A stretch of 37,757 bases of DNA from Nitrosomonadaceae bacterium (GCA_030646695.1 JAUSLF010000001.1:1-37757); one strand, 5' to 3'; positions 8,582 through 18,628 are shown, counted from the first letter of the stretch. Notes: generated by a model from the letters alone, not told the origin. Numbers and translations: made by a program.

Positions 8582-9532
8582 ATGTCCGTTTTTACCACCG
8601 TCACCCAAAAACAGCTTTCTACCTGGTTGAGAAACTATTCCCTCGGTACGCTGCTTGATCTGCAGGGAATCTCCTCAGGCATCGAGAATACCAATTATTT
8701 CGTTACCACCAGTCACGGGAAATATGTTCTTACCCTGTTTGAAAAGCTAACTTCATCCGATCTGTCCTACTACCTTAACCTGATGGCGCATTTGTCACGC
8801 CACGGCATTCCCTGCCCCAGCCCGGTAGCCAATATCGACAACAGATTTCTTGGCGAGCTGAATGGTAAACCGGCGAGCATCGTTACCTGCCTGCCGGGAA
8901 AGTCACAGGAATATCCCACCCCCACGCATTGTGCCGAAGTTGGCGCGCTGCTGGCAGATATGCACTTGTCCGGTCTGTCGTACTCCGGAAAAATGGAGAA
9001 TCCGCGTGGACCGAAGTGGTGGAAAAGCATAACGCCTGATGTCATGCCCTTTCTTGCGGCGGAGGAAGCGGAGATGCTCAAGGAAGAACTGCGTTTTCAG
9101 TCTGCACACCATTTTGAAGATCTGCCGCGCGGCGTGATTCATGCAGATCTGTTTCGTGACAATGTATTGTTCGTCGACGGCACTATCGGCGGCGTGATCG
9201 ATTTTTATTTCGCCTGCAATGATGCGTTGCTGTTTGATCTTGCTATTGCTGCCAATGATTGGTGTCTGACTGAAAGTTGCGAACTGGATGAGGCACGCCT
9301 ATTATCCCTGATCGCAGCTTATCACCGCACCCGTCCGCTTACCGCCATCGAACGCGATGCCTGGCCGGTGATGCTACGCGCCGGGGCTTTACGCTTCTGG
9401 ATGTCACGGCTGTATGACTGCCACTTGCCGCGCATGGGAGAACTAACTCATGTCAAGGACCCGGCCCACTTCGGGCGCATACTAAAAAATCATTCGACAT
9501 TCTGCTTCGAGCTGGCGCAGATCTGGGTGTGA
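8582..9532 (+). CDS. thrB: Homoserine kinase (APH-type)
   Basis: Homoserine kinase of the aminoglycoside-phosphotransferase-like type, phosphorylating homoserine for threonine synthesis. The protein has 316 residues. The family start [25 protein letters not shown], the catalytic loop [11 protein letters not shown] (about 185-195) and the metal-binding [11 protein letters not shown] (about 203-213) are all present. The upstream 71 bases contain a loose hairpin with arms GACGGGG (8524-8530) and CCCCGTC (8553-8559) but no strong ribosome binding site. Confidence 0.95.
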   Translation: MSVFTTVTQKQLSTWLRNYSLGTLLDLQGISSGIENTNYFVTTSHGKYVLTLFEKLTSSDLSYYLNLMAHLSRHGIPCPSPVANIDNRFLGELNGKPASIVTCLPGKSQEYPTPTHCAEVGALLADMHLSGLSYSGKMENPRGPKWWKSITPDVMPFLAAEEAEMLKEELRFQSAHHFEDLPRGVIHADLFRDNVLFVDGTIGGVIDFYFACNDALLFDLAIAANDWCLTESCELDEARLLSLIAAYHRTRPLTAIERDAWPVMLRAGALRFWMSRLYDCHLPRMGELTHVKDPAHFGRILKNHSTFCFELAQIWV

Positions 9533-9592
9533 GCGGCGGATCGCTGGAGCAAGAGCGGACAGCGAGTGTTCGCCCTATTGGAGATACAAAAA

Positions 9593-10315
9593 ATGGAAGC
9601 CAGGCAAGTTAATGCGAAGCAAGGATGGCAGTGGATCGTAAACGGTTTCTACCTGTTTTTCAAAGCCCCGCTGGCCTGGATCCTGCTGTGCACTACCTTG
9701 CTGCTGATCGCAGCCACGCTGGCACTTATTCCGATGGTGGGGCAGTTTTTTTTCACGCTGCTCTCGCCGTTATTCCTGGCTGGGTTGATGATGGGGTGCA
9801 AGGCGCTGGAACGAGGCGAAAAATTGGAGATTGCCTATTTGTTTGCAGGTTTCAGGAAAAACCCCATTCCGCTGATCACCGTGGGGGGAGTTTATCTGGT
9901 GGGGCAGGTGCTGATCCTGGGCGTGGCCATGCTGCTCGGAGGCAGTGTGCTGATGGATCTGCTGATAGACGGGAAAAGAGTCGACGAGAATGAGTTGAGA
10001 GGCGTCATGAGCAGCGGCCTTACAGCTGTGATGGTAGCGCTGGCGCTGTCCATCCCGTTGATGATGGCGGCTTGGTTTGCGCCATTACTGGTGGCATTCA
10101 AAGGTATGCCCGCATTGGCTGCGATGCAGCTAAGCTTTTTTGCCTGTCTGAAGAACATCATACCGCTGCAGCTTTATACCATCACGATGGTGGTGCTGGC
10201 GGTGGTTGCCGCAATGCCCTACGGCCTGGGATTCTTCGTGCTGGTACCGGCGCTGTTTGCTTCGCTCTATGCGAGCTATGAGGACATCTTTGTGGACACA
10301 GTCGAGCCGACATAA
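9593..10315 (+). CDS. BPSS1780-family inner-membrane protein
   Basis: A 240-residue integral membrane protein with about six hydrophobic segments. The N-terminus EARQVNAKQGWQWIVNGFYLFFKAPLAWI and the region LLSPLFLAGLMMGCKALERGE are typical of the BPSS1780 membrane family of betaproteobacteria, which has no known function. I chose ATG 9593 because GGAG at 9580-9583 is correctly spaced; a GTG at 9566 would add nine residues. It lies convergent to uvrD with 29 bases between stops. Confidence 0.82.
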   Translation: MEARQVNAKQGWQWIVNGFYLFFKAPLAWILLCTTLLLIAATLALIPMVGQFFFTLLSPLFLAGLMMGCKALERGEKLEIAYLFAGFRKNPIPLITVGGVYLVGQVLILGVAMLLGGSVLMDLLIDGKRVDENELRGVMSSGLTAVMVALALSIPLMMAAWFAPLLVAFKGMPALAAMQLSFFACLKNIIPLQLYTITMVVLAVVAAMPYGLGFFVLVPALFASLYASYEDIFVDTVEPT

Positions 10316-10344
10316 CCCGACGACCTGTCGCCAGCTATCTCCTT

Positions 10345-12591
10345 TCAGGCGGGAACCAGTTTGGCGTACTCCAGTGACAGCCACTTTGTTCCGGCGTGAC
10401 TGAATTTCACCTGAACACGCGCATCCGCACCCTGGCTTTCGCAACTGACAATCACGCCTGCACCAAATTTGGCGTGAGTTACATTCTGTCCCACGCGCCA
10501 TTGCGCTGCTTCTGCATCCCGGACACTCGTGGTGTGATCCTGCATGCCGAATGCGGGCTCCCGTATTGCCACGTTCGGCTCCCGGTTTCTGGTTTCTGCT
10601 GCCTGGCTCCGATACCCTGCTTTCTGCACTGGTTGTAGCCACTTCAGCAGGCCATCCGGAATTTCCTGCAGAAAACGCGACGGGACATTGTAGCGAGTCT
10701 GGCCATGCAGCATGCGGCTCTGGGCGAAACTCAAATACAACCGTCGCCGCGCGCGGGTCAGGGCCACATACATCAAGCGCCGCTCTTCTTCCAGGCCACC
10801 CGCTTCGTTGCGGCTGTTCTCGTGGGGAAACAGGCCTTCCTCCAGTCCGCTCAGGAATACAGTATGAAATTCCAGCCCCTTGGAAGAATGCACTGTCATC
10901 AATTGCAGTGCGTCCTGACCGCTGCCGGCCTGATGCTCGCCTGCTTCCAGCGAGGCATGAGCAAGAAATGCCGTGAGACTGTCGTCCTCGGCTTCATGCA
11001 CGAAGCTGGCGGCGGCATTGATCAATTCGTTCAGGTTCTCCAGCCGGTCGGCCCCTTCGCGCTCGGCGCGATAATGTGCCAGCAGCCCGCTATGCTCGAG
11101 CATATGTTCAACGATTTCCGGCAGCGGTAACCCTTCGCAACCCTGGCGCAGCGCCTCGATCAGGGCAACAAAACTCTCCATCCCTTTCTTCGGTTTATCC
11201 GATCCTTTACCCCTGCCAGGTGGCGCCTTGATCTCCGCATCCTGAATAAGGGTTGCCCCATCTCCACAATTCTGCTGCATCGCCGCCCATAACCCGCCTC
11301 CTTGGCGCTTGGCTTCGTCTTGCAACTGTTCCAGGCTGCGCGCACCGATGCCGCGTAGTGGAAAGTTGATGATCCGCAGCAGCGCATTGTCATTGTCGGG
11401 GTTGGCAATCAGTCGTAGGTAAGCCAGCGCGTGCTTGATTTCCTGGCGCTCAAAGAAACGCATGCCGCCATATACCCGGTAAGCCAGTGCAGCGTTGAAC
11501 AGGGCATGTTCCAGCACCCGCGACTGTGCGTTGGAACGGTAAAGTAGCGCCATTTGCGCTAGTGCCACTCCTTCGGAGCGCAGCGATTTCACCTCGTCGA
11601 CGATGAACGCGGCCTCATCGAAATCGGTCGGTGCGTTATACACGCGCAGCGGTTCGCCATGACCCTCAGAAGTCCACAGGTTCTTGCCAAGACGCCCGCT
11701 ATTGTTGCGTATCAGCGTGTTAGCGGCATCCAGTATGTTGCCGTGCGAGCGGTAATTCTGTTCCAGTTTGATGATTTTCGTAATACGAAAGTCACGCTCG
11801 AAATCCTTCATATTGCCGGTATTGGCACCACGGAACGCATAAATGCTCTGGTCGTCATCACCCACCACAAACACAGCGGCTCTGTCACCGGCCAGCAGCT
11901 TAAGCCACTTGTATTGCAACCGGCTGGTGTCCTGGAATTCGTCGACCAGAATATGGCTGAAGCGAGCGCAATAATGCTCGCGCAGAATCTCGTTGCGAAT
12001 GAGTAATTCATAACTGCGCAGCAGCAGTTCGGCAAAATCCACCACACCCTCCTTGTTGCACTGCTGCTCGTAGACTGTGTAGAACTCAGTCATCTTGCGC
12101 GCGAAGTCATCGTAGACTTCAACCTGCGATGCGCGCAGCCCTTCTTCTTTTGCATTATTGATGAACCACTGTACCTGGCGTGGTGGGAATTTCTCGTCGT
12201 CTGCGCCGAGGCTTTTCAGGATGCGCTTGATAATTGCCAATTGATCGGCAGAATCGAGAATTTGAAAGGCCTGTGGCAACCCGGCATCCTGATGATGGGC
12301 GCGCAGCATGCGGTTGCACAGACCATGAAAAGTGCCGACCCACATGCCGCGGGTATTGATTGGCAGCATCGCGGAAATGCGCGTGAGCATTTCCTTCGCC
12401 GCTTTGTTAGTGAAGGTAACGGCGAGGATGCCGTGTGGGCTGACTTGGCCGGACTGAATTAAATGTGCAATGCGGGTGGTGAGCACCCTGGTTTTACCGC
12501 TCCCCGCACCCGCCAGTACCAAGGCTGACTGGTGCGGCAGGGTGACTGCTTCGAGTTGCTCGGGATTGAGGCCGGAAAGTAGAGAAGACAT
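10345..12591 (-). CDS. uvrD: DNA helicase II, UvrD/PcrA type
   Basis: A 748-residue superfamily 1A 3'-5' helicase acting in nucleotide excision and mismatch repair. Motifs in order: Q motif LNPEQLEAV, Walker A GAGSGKT (about 28-34), Walker B DEFQDTS (about 222), GDDDQSIYAFRGA (about 248), LEQNYRS, VHSSKGLEF and VALTRARRRL. The C-terminal Tudor-like segment (VTHAKFGAGVI...YAKLVPA) that binds RNA polymerase in UvrD/PcrA is also present. It is encoded downstream of the phosphoribulokinase gene on the same strand, 115 bases apart, with its own probable -10 element. Confidence 0.97.
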   Translation of the reverse strand: MSSLLSGLNPEQLEAVTLPHQSALVLAGAGSGKTRVLTTRIAHLIQSGQVSPHGILAVTFTNKAAKEMLTRISAMLPINTRGMWVGTFHGLCNRMLRAHHQDAGLPQAFQILDSADQLAIIKRILKSLGADDEKFPPRQVQWFINNAKEEGLRASQVEVYDDFARKMTEFYTVYEQQCNKEGVVDFAELLLRSYELLIRNEILREHYCARFSHILVDEFQDTSRLQYKWLKLLAGDRAAVFVVGDDDQSIYAFRGANTGNMKDFERDFRITKIIKLEQNYRSHGNILDAANTLIRNNSGRLGKNLWTSEGHGEPLRVYNAPTDFDEAAFIVDEVKSLRSEGVALAQMALLYRSNAQSRVLEHALFNAALAYRVYGGMRFFERQEIKHALAYLRLIANPDNDNALLRIINFPLRGIGARSLEQLQDEAKRQGGGLWAAMQQNCGDGATLIQDAEIKAPPGRGKGSDKPKKGMESFVALIEALRQGCEGLPLPEIVEHMLEHSGLLAHYRAEREGADRLENLNELINAAASFVHEAEDDSLTAFLAHASLEAGEHQAGSGQDALQLMTVHSSKGLEFHTVFLSGLEEGLFPHENSRNEAGGLEEERRLMYVALTRARRRLYLSFAQSRMLHGQTRYNVPSRFLQEIPDGLLKWLQPVQKAGYRSQAAETRNREPNVAIREPAFGMQDHTTSVRDAEAAQWRVGQNVTHAKFGAGVIVSCESQGADARVQVKFSHAGTKWLSLEYAKLVPA

Positions 12592-12629
12592 AGGGAGAAG
12601 GCCGTTTCCGGGGAAAATTCAAAGCCGGA

Positions 12630-12635
12630 ATTATA
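12630..12635 (-). promoter_or_regulatory. Putative -10 element of uvrD
   Basis: A consensus TATAAT is read on the minus strand 38 bases before the uvrD ATG. No good -35 hexamer is visible at 16-18 bases, so it would need an activator or be weak. Confidence 0.35.
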
Positions 12636-12683
12636 CAGCCTTCACTGGACTGCGTAGGGAACAGAGTATGCAGGATTATCCCC

Positions 12684-12700
12684 CGCCAATAAAGTTGGCG
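12684..12700 (-). terminator. Hairpin after the phosphoribulokinase gene
   Basis: CGCCAA and TTGGCG (6-bp perfect stem, 5-base loop) lie just 6 bases past the phosphoribulokinase stop. There is no T tract after it on the minus strand, so it may be only a weak terminator or an RNA-stabilising stem between prk and uvrD. Confidence 0.3.
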
Positions 12701-12706
12701 TGACTG

Positions 12707-13576
12707 CTACTTCTTGCTCTTTGCCACCAGATTCAGAATCAGCGGCGTCAATACCAACTCGATTGCCAGTCCCATTTTTCCACCAGGCACGACGAGGGTG
12801 TTCGGCCGAGACATGAAGGAATCACGAATCATGGCAAGCAGGTAGGGAAAATCCATGCTCTTGGGATCACGGAAGCGAATCACGACAAAACTTTCATCCA
12901 GAGCCGGGATTTCACGTGCGACGAAGGGATTGGACGTATCTACCGTCGGCACTCGCTGAAAATTGACGTGGGTGCGGGAGAACTGTGGGGTAATGTAATG
13001 CACATAATCATGCATACGGCGCAGGATGGTGTGCGTCACGGCTTCCGCAGAGTAACCACGCGCGCTCGTATCGCGGCGGATTTTCTGGATCCATTCCAGA
13101 TTGACGATGGGGACTACGCCGACCAGCAAGTCCACATATTTAGCCACATCCGCGGTGTCGCTCTGGACTCCGCCATGCAAGCCCTCGTAAAACAGCAGAT
13201 CGGAACCGGGAGTAAGCGATGACCAGGGGGTGAAGGTGCCGGCTTTCTGCTTGTATGGTGCAGCTTCTTCGTCATTGTGCAGATACAAACGAGTTTCCCC
13301 CTTGCCGTTCTTGCCATACTCCTTGAACAGCGTTTCCAGTTTATCGAATTCGTTGGCTTCGGGACCGAAATGACTGATGGGGCGGCCGCCGTCTTTTTCC
13401 GACTCGGCTACGGCTTTTTTCATTGCATCGCGGTCGTAGCGATGAAAGCTGTCGCCTTCCACTACCACGGCGGTCAGTTTTTCACGGCGGAAAATATGCT
13501 CGAAACTGTTCTTGACCGTTGAAGTACCAGCTCCGGACGATCCGGTGACGGCGATAACAGGGTGTTTTTGTGACAT
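12707..13576 (-). CDS. prk: Phosphoribulokinase (Calvin cycle)
   Basis: A class I (proteobacterial octameric-type) phosphoribulokinase of 289 residues, which phosphorylates ribulose 5-phosphate to the Rubisco substrate. The P-loop GSSGAGTSTV lies at about 12-21, followed by VVVEGDSFHRYDR and ISHFGPEANEFD. A further block is LLFYEGLHGGV, and the basic segment KIRRDTSARGYSAEAVTHTILRR comes later. The ribosome binding site AGGAGAG (13590-13584) is 7 bases from the ATG. No Rubisco gene is in the window. It stands alone beside uvrD, as in several chemolithoautotrophic betaproteobacteria, and is the best evidence here for autotrophy. Confidence 0.95.
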   Translation of the reverse strand: MSQKHPVIAVTGSSGAGTSTVKNSFEHIFRREKLTAVVVEGDSFHRYDRDAMKKAVAESEKDGGRPISHFGPEANEFDKLETLFKEYGKNGKGETRLYLHNDEEAAPYKQKAGTFTPWSSLTPGSDLLFYEGLHGGVQSDTADVAKYVDLLVGVVPIVNLEWIQKIRRDTSARGYSAEAVTHTILRRMHDYVHYITPQFSRTHVNFQRVPTVDTSNPFVAREIPALDESFVVIRFRDPKSMDFPYLLAMIRDSFMSRPNTLVVPGGKMGLAIELVLTPLILNLVAKSKK

Positions 13577-13900
13577 GCGAACTCTCTCCTGAGGCAGTAA
13601 TAAAAATCAGCGCGAGCATAAAACCTACTTATGAACCCAGCGACTTTAGCAGAGCGCCAAGTGGCGCAATAGTCAGCCTTATTTATCGTTATGATACGAT
13701 TTTTGTTATGAGGTGAGCAAGAAAATCGGGGTGAGGCTTATGGAACCTGCGGCCACGGGAAAAATTCTCACAAACCGACCGGCTCCCGAAGATTATGCAT
13801 CCCCTTGCGCGGCAATGTGAGGGTGAGAGTATGCGCAAAACGACAGGCGGCTGCCCTTCACGGTATAATCCTTTATACCCATCGAACAGTGACCAATTCC
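13577..13900. other. 324-bp divergent intergenic region, prk / leuS
   Basis: No gene is supported here. Visible structures are a near-perfect 14-bp palindrome (arms GCGCCA 13654-13659 and TGGCGC 13662-13667), and an interrupted inverted repeat ATCGT/ACGAT (13685-13700). A TTATGA motif occurs twice 17 bases apart (13689 and 13706). The leuS promoter lies at the right end. The AT-rich repeats sit where an activator such as the LysR-type CbbR could control prk, but no specific site can be assigned. Confidence 0.4.
13840..13879 (+). promoter_or_regulatory. Putative leuS promoter with palindrome over the -10
   Basis: ACGACA (13840-13845) and a consensus TATAAT (13864-13869) are 18 bases apart, giving a short leader of about 25 bases before the leuS ATG at 13901. 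The -10 is embedded in a perfect inverted repeat GGTATAA / TTATACC (13862-13868 and 13873-13879), which could be an operator or a chance consequence of the AT-rich box. Confidence 0.5.
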
Positions 13901-16648
13901 ATGCAAGAAAAATACCATCCCCAGAAAATCGAGCAGGAAGCGCAGCAGCACTGGGAGAAAACCGCCACTTTCGAGGCCGTTGAGATTCCCGGCAAGTGCA
14001 AGTACTACTGCCTGTCGATGTTTCCTTATCCGTCCGGCAAGCTGCACATGGGCCATGTGCGCAATTACACCATCGGTGACGTGCTGTCGCGTTACCGCCG
14101 TATGCAGGGCTACAACGTATTGCAGCCCATGGGTTGGGATGCTTTCGGCCTGCCTGCCGAGAATGCGGCGATCGCCAACAACGTACCGCCTGCCAAGTGG
14201 ACTGATGACAACATCGCCTACATGCGCAAGCAGTTGCAAAGCCTGGGACTGGCCATAGACTGGAAGCGCGAGCTGGCCACCTGCAAGCCGGATTACTACA
14301 AGTGGAACCAGTGGCTGTTTTTGCGCATGCTGGGAAAAGGCATCGCCTACAAGAAAACCCAGGTGGTGAACTGGGACCCGGTGGATCAAACCGTGCTGGC
14401 CAATGAGCAGGTGATAGACGGATGCGGTTGGCGTACCGGCGCGCCGGTGGAAAAGCGCGAAATTCCCGGCTATTACCTGGGCATCACCCAGTATGCGGAA
14501 GAGTTGCTCGGCGATCTGGATAAGCTGCCAGGCTGGCCGGAGCGGGTAAAGACCATGCAGGCCAACTGGATCGGCAAGAGCCATGGAGTGCGCTTTGCAT
14601 TCCCGCACGACATCCGTGATACGTCCGGCGAACCCATTAACGATGGCAAGCTGTGGGTCTATACCACGCGCGCCGATACCATCATGGGCGTGACTTTCGT
14701 CGCGGTGGCCACCGAGCATCCGCTGGCTGTGCATGCCGCGCAGGGCAACAAAAAACTCGCTGACTTCATTGAGAAGTGCAAGCACGTGTCAGTGATGGAA
14801 GCGGACATGGCCACCATGGAAAAGGAAGGTGTGGATACCAGCCTGAAAGTCACCCATCCGCTGACTGGCGAACAGGTGCCGGTGTGGGTCGGCAACTATG
14901 TGCTGATGAGTTACGGTGATGGCGCAGTGATGGCGGTGCCCGCACATGACGAGCGCGATTTCGGATTTGCGAAGAAATATGGGTTGCCGATCAAACAGGT
15001 TATTCAAGTCGAAGTTGATGATATAAAAGAAGCGAAATTAGGACTATCTTCTGGGAAATTTCCAGAGAAAGGCCTAGGCCAACTTCATGATATTATTCGA
15101 AACAACCAGTTCTCATCAGATCGTTGGCTGGCGTGGTATGAAGGGAAAAATGGTAATTGCATCAATTCCGGAAAATACGACGGTCTTGACTACGATGCGG
15201 CCGTCAATGCTATCGCCGCCGACCTGAAAGCCAAAGGCTTAGGCGAGAAAAAGGTGCAATGGCGCCTGCGCGATTGGGGTGTGTCGCGCCAGCGCTACTG
15301 GGGCTGCCCCATTCCCATTATTCACTGCGATACCTGCGGCTCGGTGCCGGTGCCGGATGAGCAATTGCCGGTGAAGTTGCCGGAAGACTGCGTGCCGGAT
15401 GGTTCCGGCAATCCGCTGCACAAGCGCGCCGACTTCCTGGATTGCACCTGCCCCAAATGCGGCAAACCCGCGCAGCGCGAGACCGACACCATGGACACTT
15501 TCGTGGATTCGAGCTGGTATTACGCGCGCTATGCCAGCGGTTTCAAGAATGATGCGATGGTGGACGAAGAGACCAGCTACTGGATGCCAGTGGATCAATA
15601 TATCGGTGGCATTGAGCACGCCATCCTGCACTTGCTCTACTCGCGTTTCTGGACCAAGGTGATGCGTGACTTGGGTCTGGTCAAATACGACGAACCTTTC
15701 GCCAACCTGCTTACTCAGGGCATGGTACTCAACCACATTTTCTCGCGCCGTACTGCCAAAGGTGGCATCCAGTATTTTGCGCCGGAGGAAATCGAACTGC
15801 GCCGCGACGACAGCGGCCGTATCGTTGGCGCCACCGCTCTCGCCGACGGTCAGGCGGTCGACTACCAGGGTATGGGCACCATGTCAAAATCCAGGAACAA
15901 TGGCGTCGACCCACAGAAACTGGTGGAACAATACGGCGCCGACACCGCGCGTTTATTCATGATGTTTGCGGCACCACCCGAGCAGACGCTGGAATGGTCG
16001 GATGCCGGGGTAGCAGGCGCACACCGTTTTTTGAAGCGTTTGTGGGAGTTTGCTTATGAGAACAAGGGATTTATTGGTTCTGGTATAGAGCATAAACCGG
16101 GTTGGATTGATTGGTCATCTGCGGCACAGGAGTTCAAAAAGGCTCGTTGTGAAATTCATTTGCTACTGAAGCAAGCAAACTATGACTTGAACAAACATCA
16201 ATTCAATACTGTCATTTCAGCAACCATGAAGATGTTGAATTGCATGGAAAAGTTTCCTGGTCCAATGACTACTGTTTCAGATAGTCAGAAGATTCAACCA
16301 ATCTATGAATCTCTCGTGACAGAGAGTTTCCGTATCATCCTACTTTTGCTTTCCCCGATATGCCCACACATTACCCAAGCGCTCTGGCAAGAGCTCGGTT
16401 ACGGCGACGATATCCTTGCTGCCACTTGGCCGGAGCCGCAGGACGAGGCGCTGGTGCAGGACGAGATCGAGTTGGTATTGCAGGTCAACGGCAAACTGCG
16501 CGGGCAGATGCGTGTTGCCAGGGATGCGGAGCGTGCAACCATCGAGCAGCTTGCGCTGGCAAACGAGCAGGTACAGAAATTCGTCGCCGGGCAGACGGTA
16601 AAGAAAGTGGTGGTGGTACCGGGCAGATTGGTGAATATCGTGGTATGA
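13901..16648 (+). CDS. leuS: Leucyl-tRNA synthetase, enlarged and mosaic
   Basis: Leucyl-tRNA synthetase charges tRNA-Leu. The protein has 915 residues versus about 860 in most bacteria. The start at ATG 13901 ([18 protein letters not shown]) fits the family. Upstream in-frame codons from 13805 cross the promoter and are unlikely. It has the HIGH-type motif [16 protein letters not shown], the CP1 editing domain with [12 protein letters not shown] (about 252) and [12 protein letters not shown], and KMSKS-type [13 protein letters not shown]. Two AT-rich stretches, 15001-15170 and 16050-16370, encode an unusual insertion before INSGKYDGL and an atypical anticodon-binding domain. All frames are preserved, so the enzyme is probably functional. 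Confidence 0.97.
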   Translation: MQEKYHPQKIEQEAQQHWEKTATFEAVEIPGKCKYYCLSMFPYPSGKLHMGHVRNYTIGDVLSRYRRMQGYNVLQPMGWDAFGLPAENAAIANNVPPAKWTDDNIAYMRKQLQSLGLAIDWKRELATCKPDYYKWNQWLFLRMLGKGIAYKKTQVVNWDPVDQTVLANEQVIDGCGWRTGAPVEKREIPGYYLGITQYAEELLGDLDKLPGWPERVKTMQANWIGKSHGVRFAFPHDIRDTSGEPINDGKLWVYTTRADTIMGVTFVAVATEHPLAVHAAQGNKKLADFIEKCKHVSVMEADMATMEKEGVDTSLKVTHPLTGEQVPVWVGNYVLMSYGDGAVMAVPAHDERDFGFAKKYGLPIKQVIQVEVDDIKEAKLGLSSGKFPEKGLGQLHDIIRNNQFSSDRWLAWYEGKNGNCINSGKYDGLDYDAAVNAIAADLKAKGLGEKKVQWRLRDWGVSRQRYWGCPIPIIHCDTCGSVPVPDEQLPVKLPEDCVPDGSGNPLHKRADFLDCTCPKCGKPAQRETDTMDTFVDSSWYYARYASGFKNDAMVDEETSYWMPVDQYIGGIEHAILHLLYSRFWTKVMRDLGLVKYDEPFANLLTQGMVLNHIFSRRTAKGGIQYFAPEEIELRRDDSGRIVGATALADGQAVDYQGMGTMSKSRNNGVDPQKLVEQYGADTARLFMMFAAPPEQTLEWSDAGVAGAHRFLKRLWEFAYENKGFIGSGIEHKPGWIDWSSAAQEFKKARCEIHLLLKQANYDLNKHQFNTVISATMKMLNCMEKFPGPMTTVSDSQKIQPIYESLVTESFRIILLLLSPICPHITQALWQELGYGDDILAATWPEPQDEALVQDEIELVLQVNGKLRGQMRVARDAERATIEQLALANEQVQKFVAGQTVKKVVVVPGRLVNIVV

Positions 16649-16664
16649 GTTGAGGTATGCCCAA

Positions 16665-16880
16665 ATGGAAAATTTAGATGAGGCCATTTACTGGATAAGC
16701 AAAGGCGACATTCAGGAAATTATGCACAAAGAGTGGGGACGCGATTTATCCGAGCGGGAAATGGCGGCAGTAGCGGACAAAATTGGCGACTATATTCCTT
16801 GGCACGAAGCTACCCTGTCAGCAATTGAAGATGTCATTGCCCCTACCCTGAATGAATCCAACGACAAAGGTAGGAAATAA
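16665..16880 (+). CDS. Small acidic hypothetical protein between leuS and lptE
   Basis: A protein of 71 residues beginning MENLDEAIYWISKGDIQEIM. I chose ATG 16665 because GAGGT (16652-16656) is 8 bases upstream; a TTG at 16650 would add five residues. It lacks a signal peptide or membrane segment and looks like a compact helical cytoplasmic protein. No family is recognised. It sits 16 bases after leuS and 2 bases before lptE, so it must be cotranscribed with them. It is not part of the usual leuS-lptE-holA arrangement. Confidence 0.6.
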   Translation: MENLDEAIYWISKGDIQEIMHKEWGRDLSEREMAAVADKIGDYIPWHEATLSAIEDVIAPTLNESNDKGRK

Positions 16881-16882
16881 TC

Positions 16883-17401
16883 ATGCGACTTAAGTCATAT
16901 CGTCTCCTCACCATCGCTACTTTGATTCTGCTGCTATCCGCCTGTGGCTTCCAGTTGCGCGGGCAGGGACAGGCACCGACCGTATATCCGTTTGCTTCGC
17001 TTCACATTTTGGATCCAGAGGACTACCCCATTACTGCAGACATCAAACGTACTATCCATGCCGGTAAAAGCACGCGTGTCGTTGATGAGGCAAGGGGTGC
17101 GGAAGCCACGCTGCAAATCCTCAAGCAAACGAATGAGAAGAGTATCCTGTCGTTATCTGGGGAAGGCAGGGTGCGCGAATTTCTGTTGCGCTATCTGGTT
17201 ACTTATAGCCTCATTGATGGCAGAGGAATAGACCTGGTTCCCGCCACCGAGATTGTCCGGGAACGCGTCTTGCCTTACACGGACGAGCAGGTGGTGGCGA
17301 AAGAAGCAGAGGAAGCATTGCTCATCAAGGAGATGCAAACCGAGATCGTCAGGCAGATCCTACGGCGGCTGGCAACAGTGAAAGCTGAAGGGAAGCCTTG
17401 A
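16883..17401 (+). CDS. lptE: LPS-assembly lipoprotein LptE
   Basis: LptE plugs the LptD barrel that inserts lipopolysaccharide into the outer membrane. The protein has 172 residues with a lipoprotein signal ending LLLSAC (Cys21) followed directly by the family signature GFQLRG. Later conserved parts are an Arg-rich beta segment and the C-terminal helix LIKEMQTEIVRQILRRLATVKA. The position between leuS and holA is the conserved proteobacterial location. It is an envelope protein facing the periplasm. Confidence 0.95.
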   Translation: MRLKSYRLLTIATLILLLSACGFQLRGQGQAPTVYPFASLHILDPEDYPITADIKRTIHAGKSTRVVDEARGAEATLQILKQTNEKSILSLSGEGRVREFLLRYLVTYSLIDGRGIDLVPATEIVRERVLPYTDEQVVAKEAEEALLIKEMQTEIVRQILRRLATVKAEGKP

Positions 17402-17530
17402 TCACGCAGGATGCGGGAACACAATATGATCACTCGTGTCTGAAACCGCAATAACATGATTATTTCGGTAATCCTGGAATCTGGACCTCCCCATTTTTTT
17501 CCACCTTGTCTGCGATAAATTTTCACTCTT

Positions 17531-18541
17531 ATGCGCATCAACCCCGATCAGCTTTCCCAGCATCTGCAACAGCAGTTCGCCCCGCTCTACACGGTGTTTG
17601 GCGATGAACCGCTGCTGGCGATCGAGGCTGCCGACCTGATCCGCGTCCAGGCACGCCAAACAGGCTATGTCGAACGCGAGATCTTCACCATAGACCACCA
17701 CTTCAACTGGCAGGAGTTGCAGCAAAGTAGCAACAGCCTGTCGCTGTTTGGCGAACGACGGCTGCTGGATATGCGTATTCCTTCCGGTAAACCCGGGAAC
17801 CAGGGCAGTGCGGCGATTGAGGAATATTGCCGTACGCTGCCGCCCGATACCGTCACGCTCGTCACCCTGCCCAAGATCGACAAACAGGGTCAGGCGGCAA
17901 AGTGGTTCAAGGCGCTTGAAAATGCGGGAGCGATGGTTCCGGTCTCCCCGGTTGAGCGCACGCGCCTGCCGGCGTGGATCGGCCAGCGCCTCGGGATGCA
18001 GCAACAGAAAGCCGATCCTGAAACTCTGCAGTTTCTGGCTGACAAGGTGGAGGGCAACCTGCTTGCGGCCCATCAGGAAGTCCAGAAACTCGCGCTGCTC
18101 TATCCGGCGGGCATGTTGTCTTTCGACCAGGTGAAAGACGCGGTACTGGATGTGGCGCGCTATGATGTTTTCAAATTGTCGGATGCGTTGATGACGGCGG
18201 ACACTGCCCGTTACACCCGCATCCTGGAAGGCTTGCGGGGTGAGGGTGCAGCGTTGCCGTTCATTCTCACCATTCTGGCAGGACAGATTCGCGCGTTGAT
18301 CATCATCCGCAAGGGGCTGGATTCCGGCAGGCCGCTGATGCAACTAATGAATGAAGCCAGGGTATGGGGAGACAAACAGAAAGCAGTGGAGCATGCGGCC
18401 AGATCAATCGGTCTCAAGCCGCTGGTACTGGCCTTGTTGCACGCCGCAAAAATAGACAGGATCAGCAAAGGCGTCGCCCAAGGTGATGCCTGGGACGAAT
18501 TGTTGCAACTGGGGTTGCGCTTCGCGGTCAGCAAACGCTAG
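17531..18541 (+). CDS. holA: DNA polymerase III subunit delta
   Basis: The delta subunit of the clamp loader, 336 residues, opens the beta sliding clamp. It begins with MRINPDQLSQHLQQQFAPLY, typical for betaproteobacterial HolA, then YTVFGDEPLLAIEAAD and DMRIPSGKPG. It ends with DELLQLGLRFAV. The 129-bp gap after lptE has an AT-rich stretch but no clear promoter. Confidence 0.95.
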   Translation: MRINPDQLSQHLQQQFAPLYTVFGDEPLLAIEAADLIRVQARQTGYVEREIFTIDHHFNWQELQQSSNSLSLFGERRLLDMRIPSGKPGNQGSAAIEEYCRTLPPDTVTLVTLPKIDKQGQAAKWFKALENAGAMVPVSPVERTRLPAWIGQRLGMQQQKADPETLQFLADKVEGNLLAAHQEVQKLALLYPAGMLSFDQVKDAVLDVARYDVFKLSDALMTADTARYTRILEGLRGEGAALPFILTILAGQIRALIIIRKGLDSGRPLMQLMNEARVWGDKQKAVEHAARSIGLKPLVLALLHAAKIDRISKGVAQGDAWDELLQLGLRFAVSKR

Positions 18542-18628
18542 TGAGTGTGGGCTGGACTGTATCCACAGCCGCGTATCAGCGTTAAAATCCGCACATTCAT
18601 TAATTCATCGTGTGTCTGGAGCTGAGGT

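Noticed and set aside
13793-14785. 330-codon minus-strand open frame opposite leuS
   Set aside because: Antisense to clear leuS coding sequence and spanning its promoter; no recognisable protein.
18559-18567. DnaA-box-like word GTATCCACA before proA
   Set aside because: A single near-match without clustering, AT-rich unwinding region or dnaA nearby does not support an origin.
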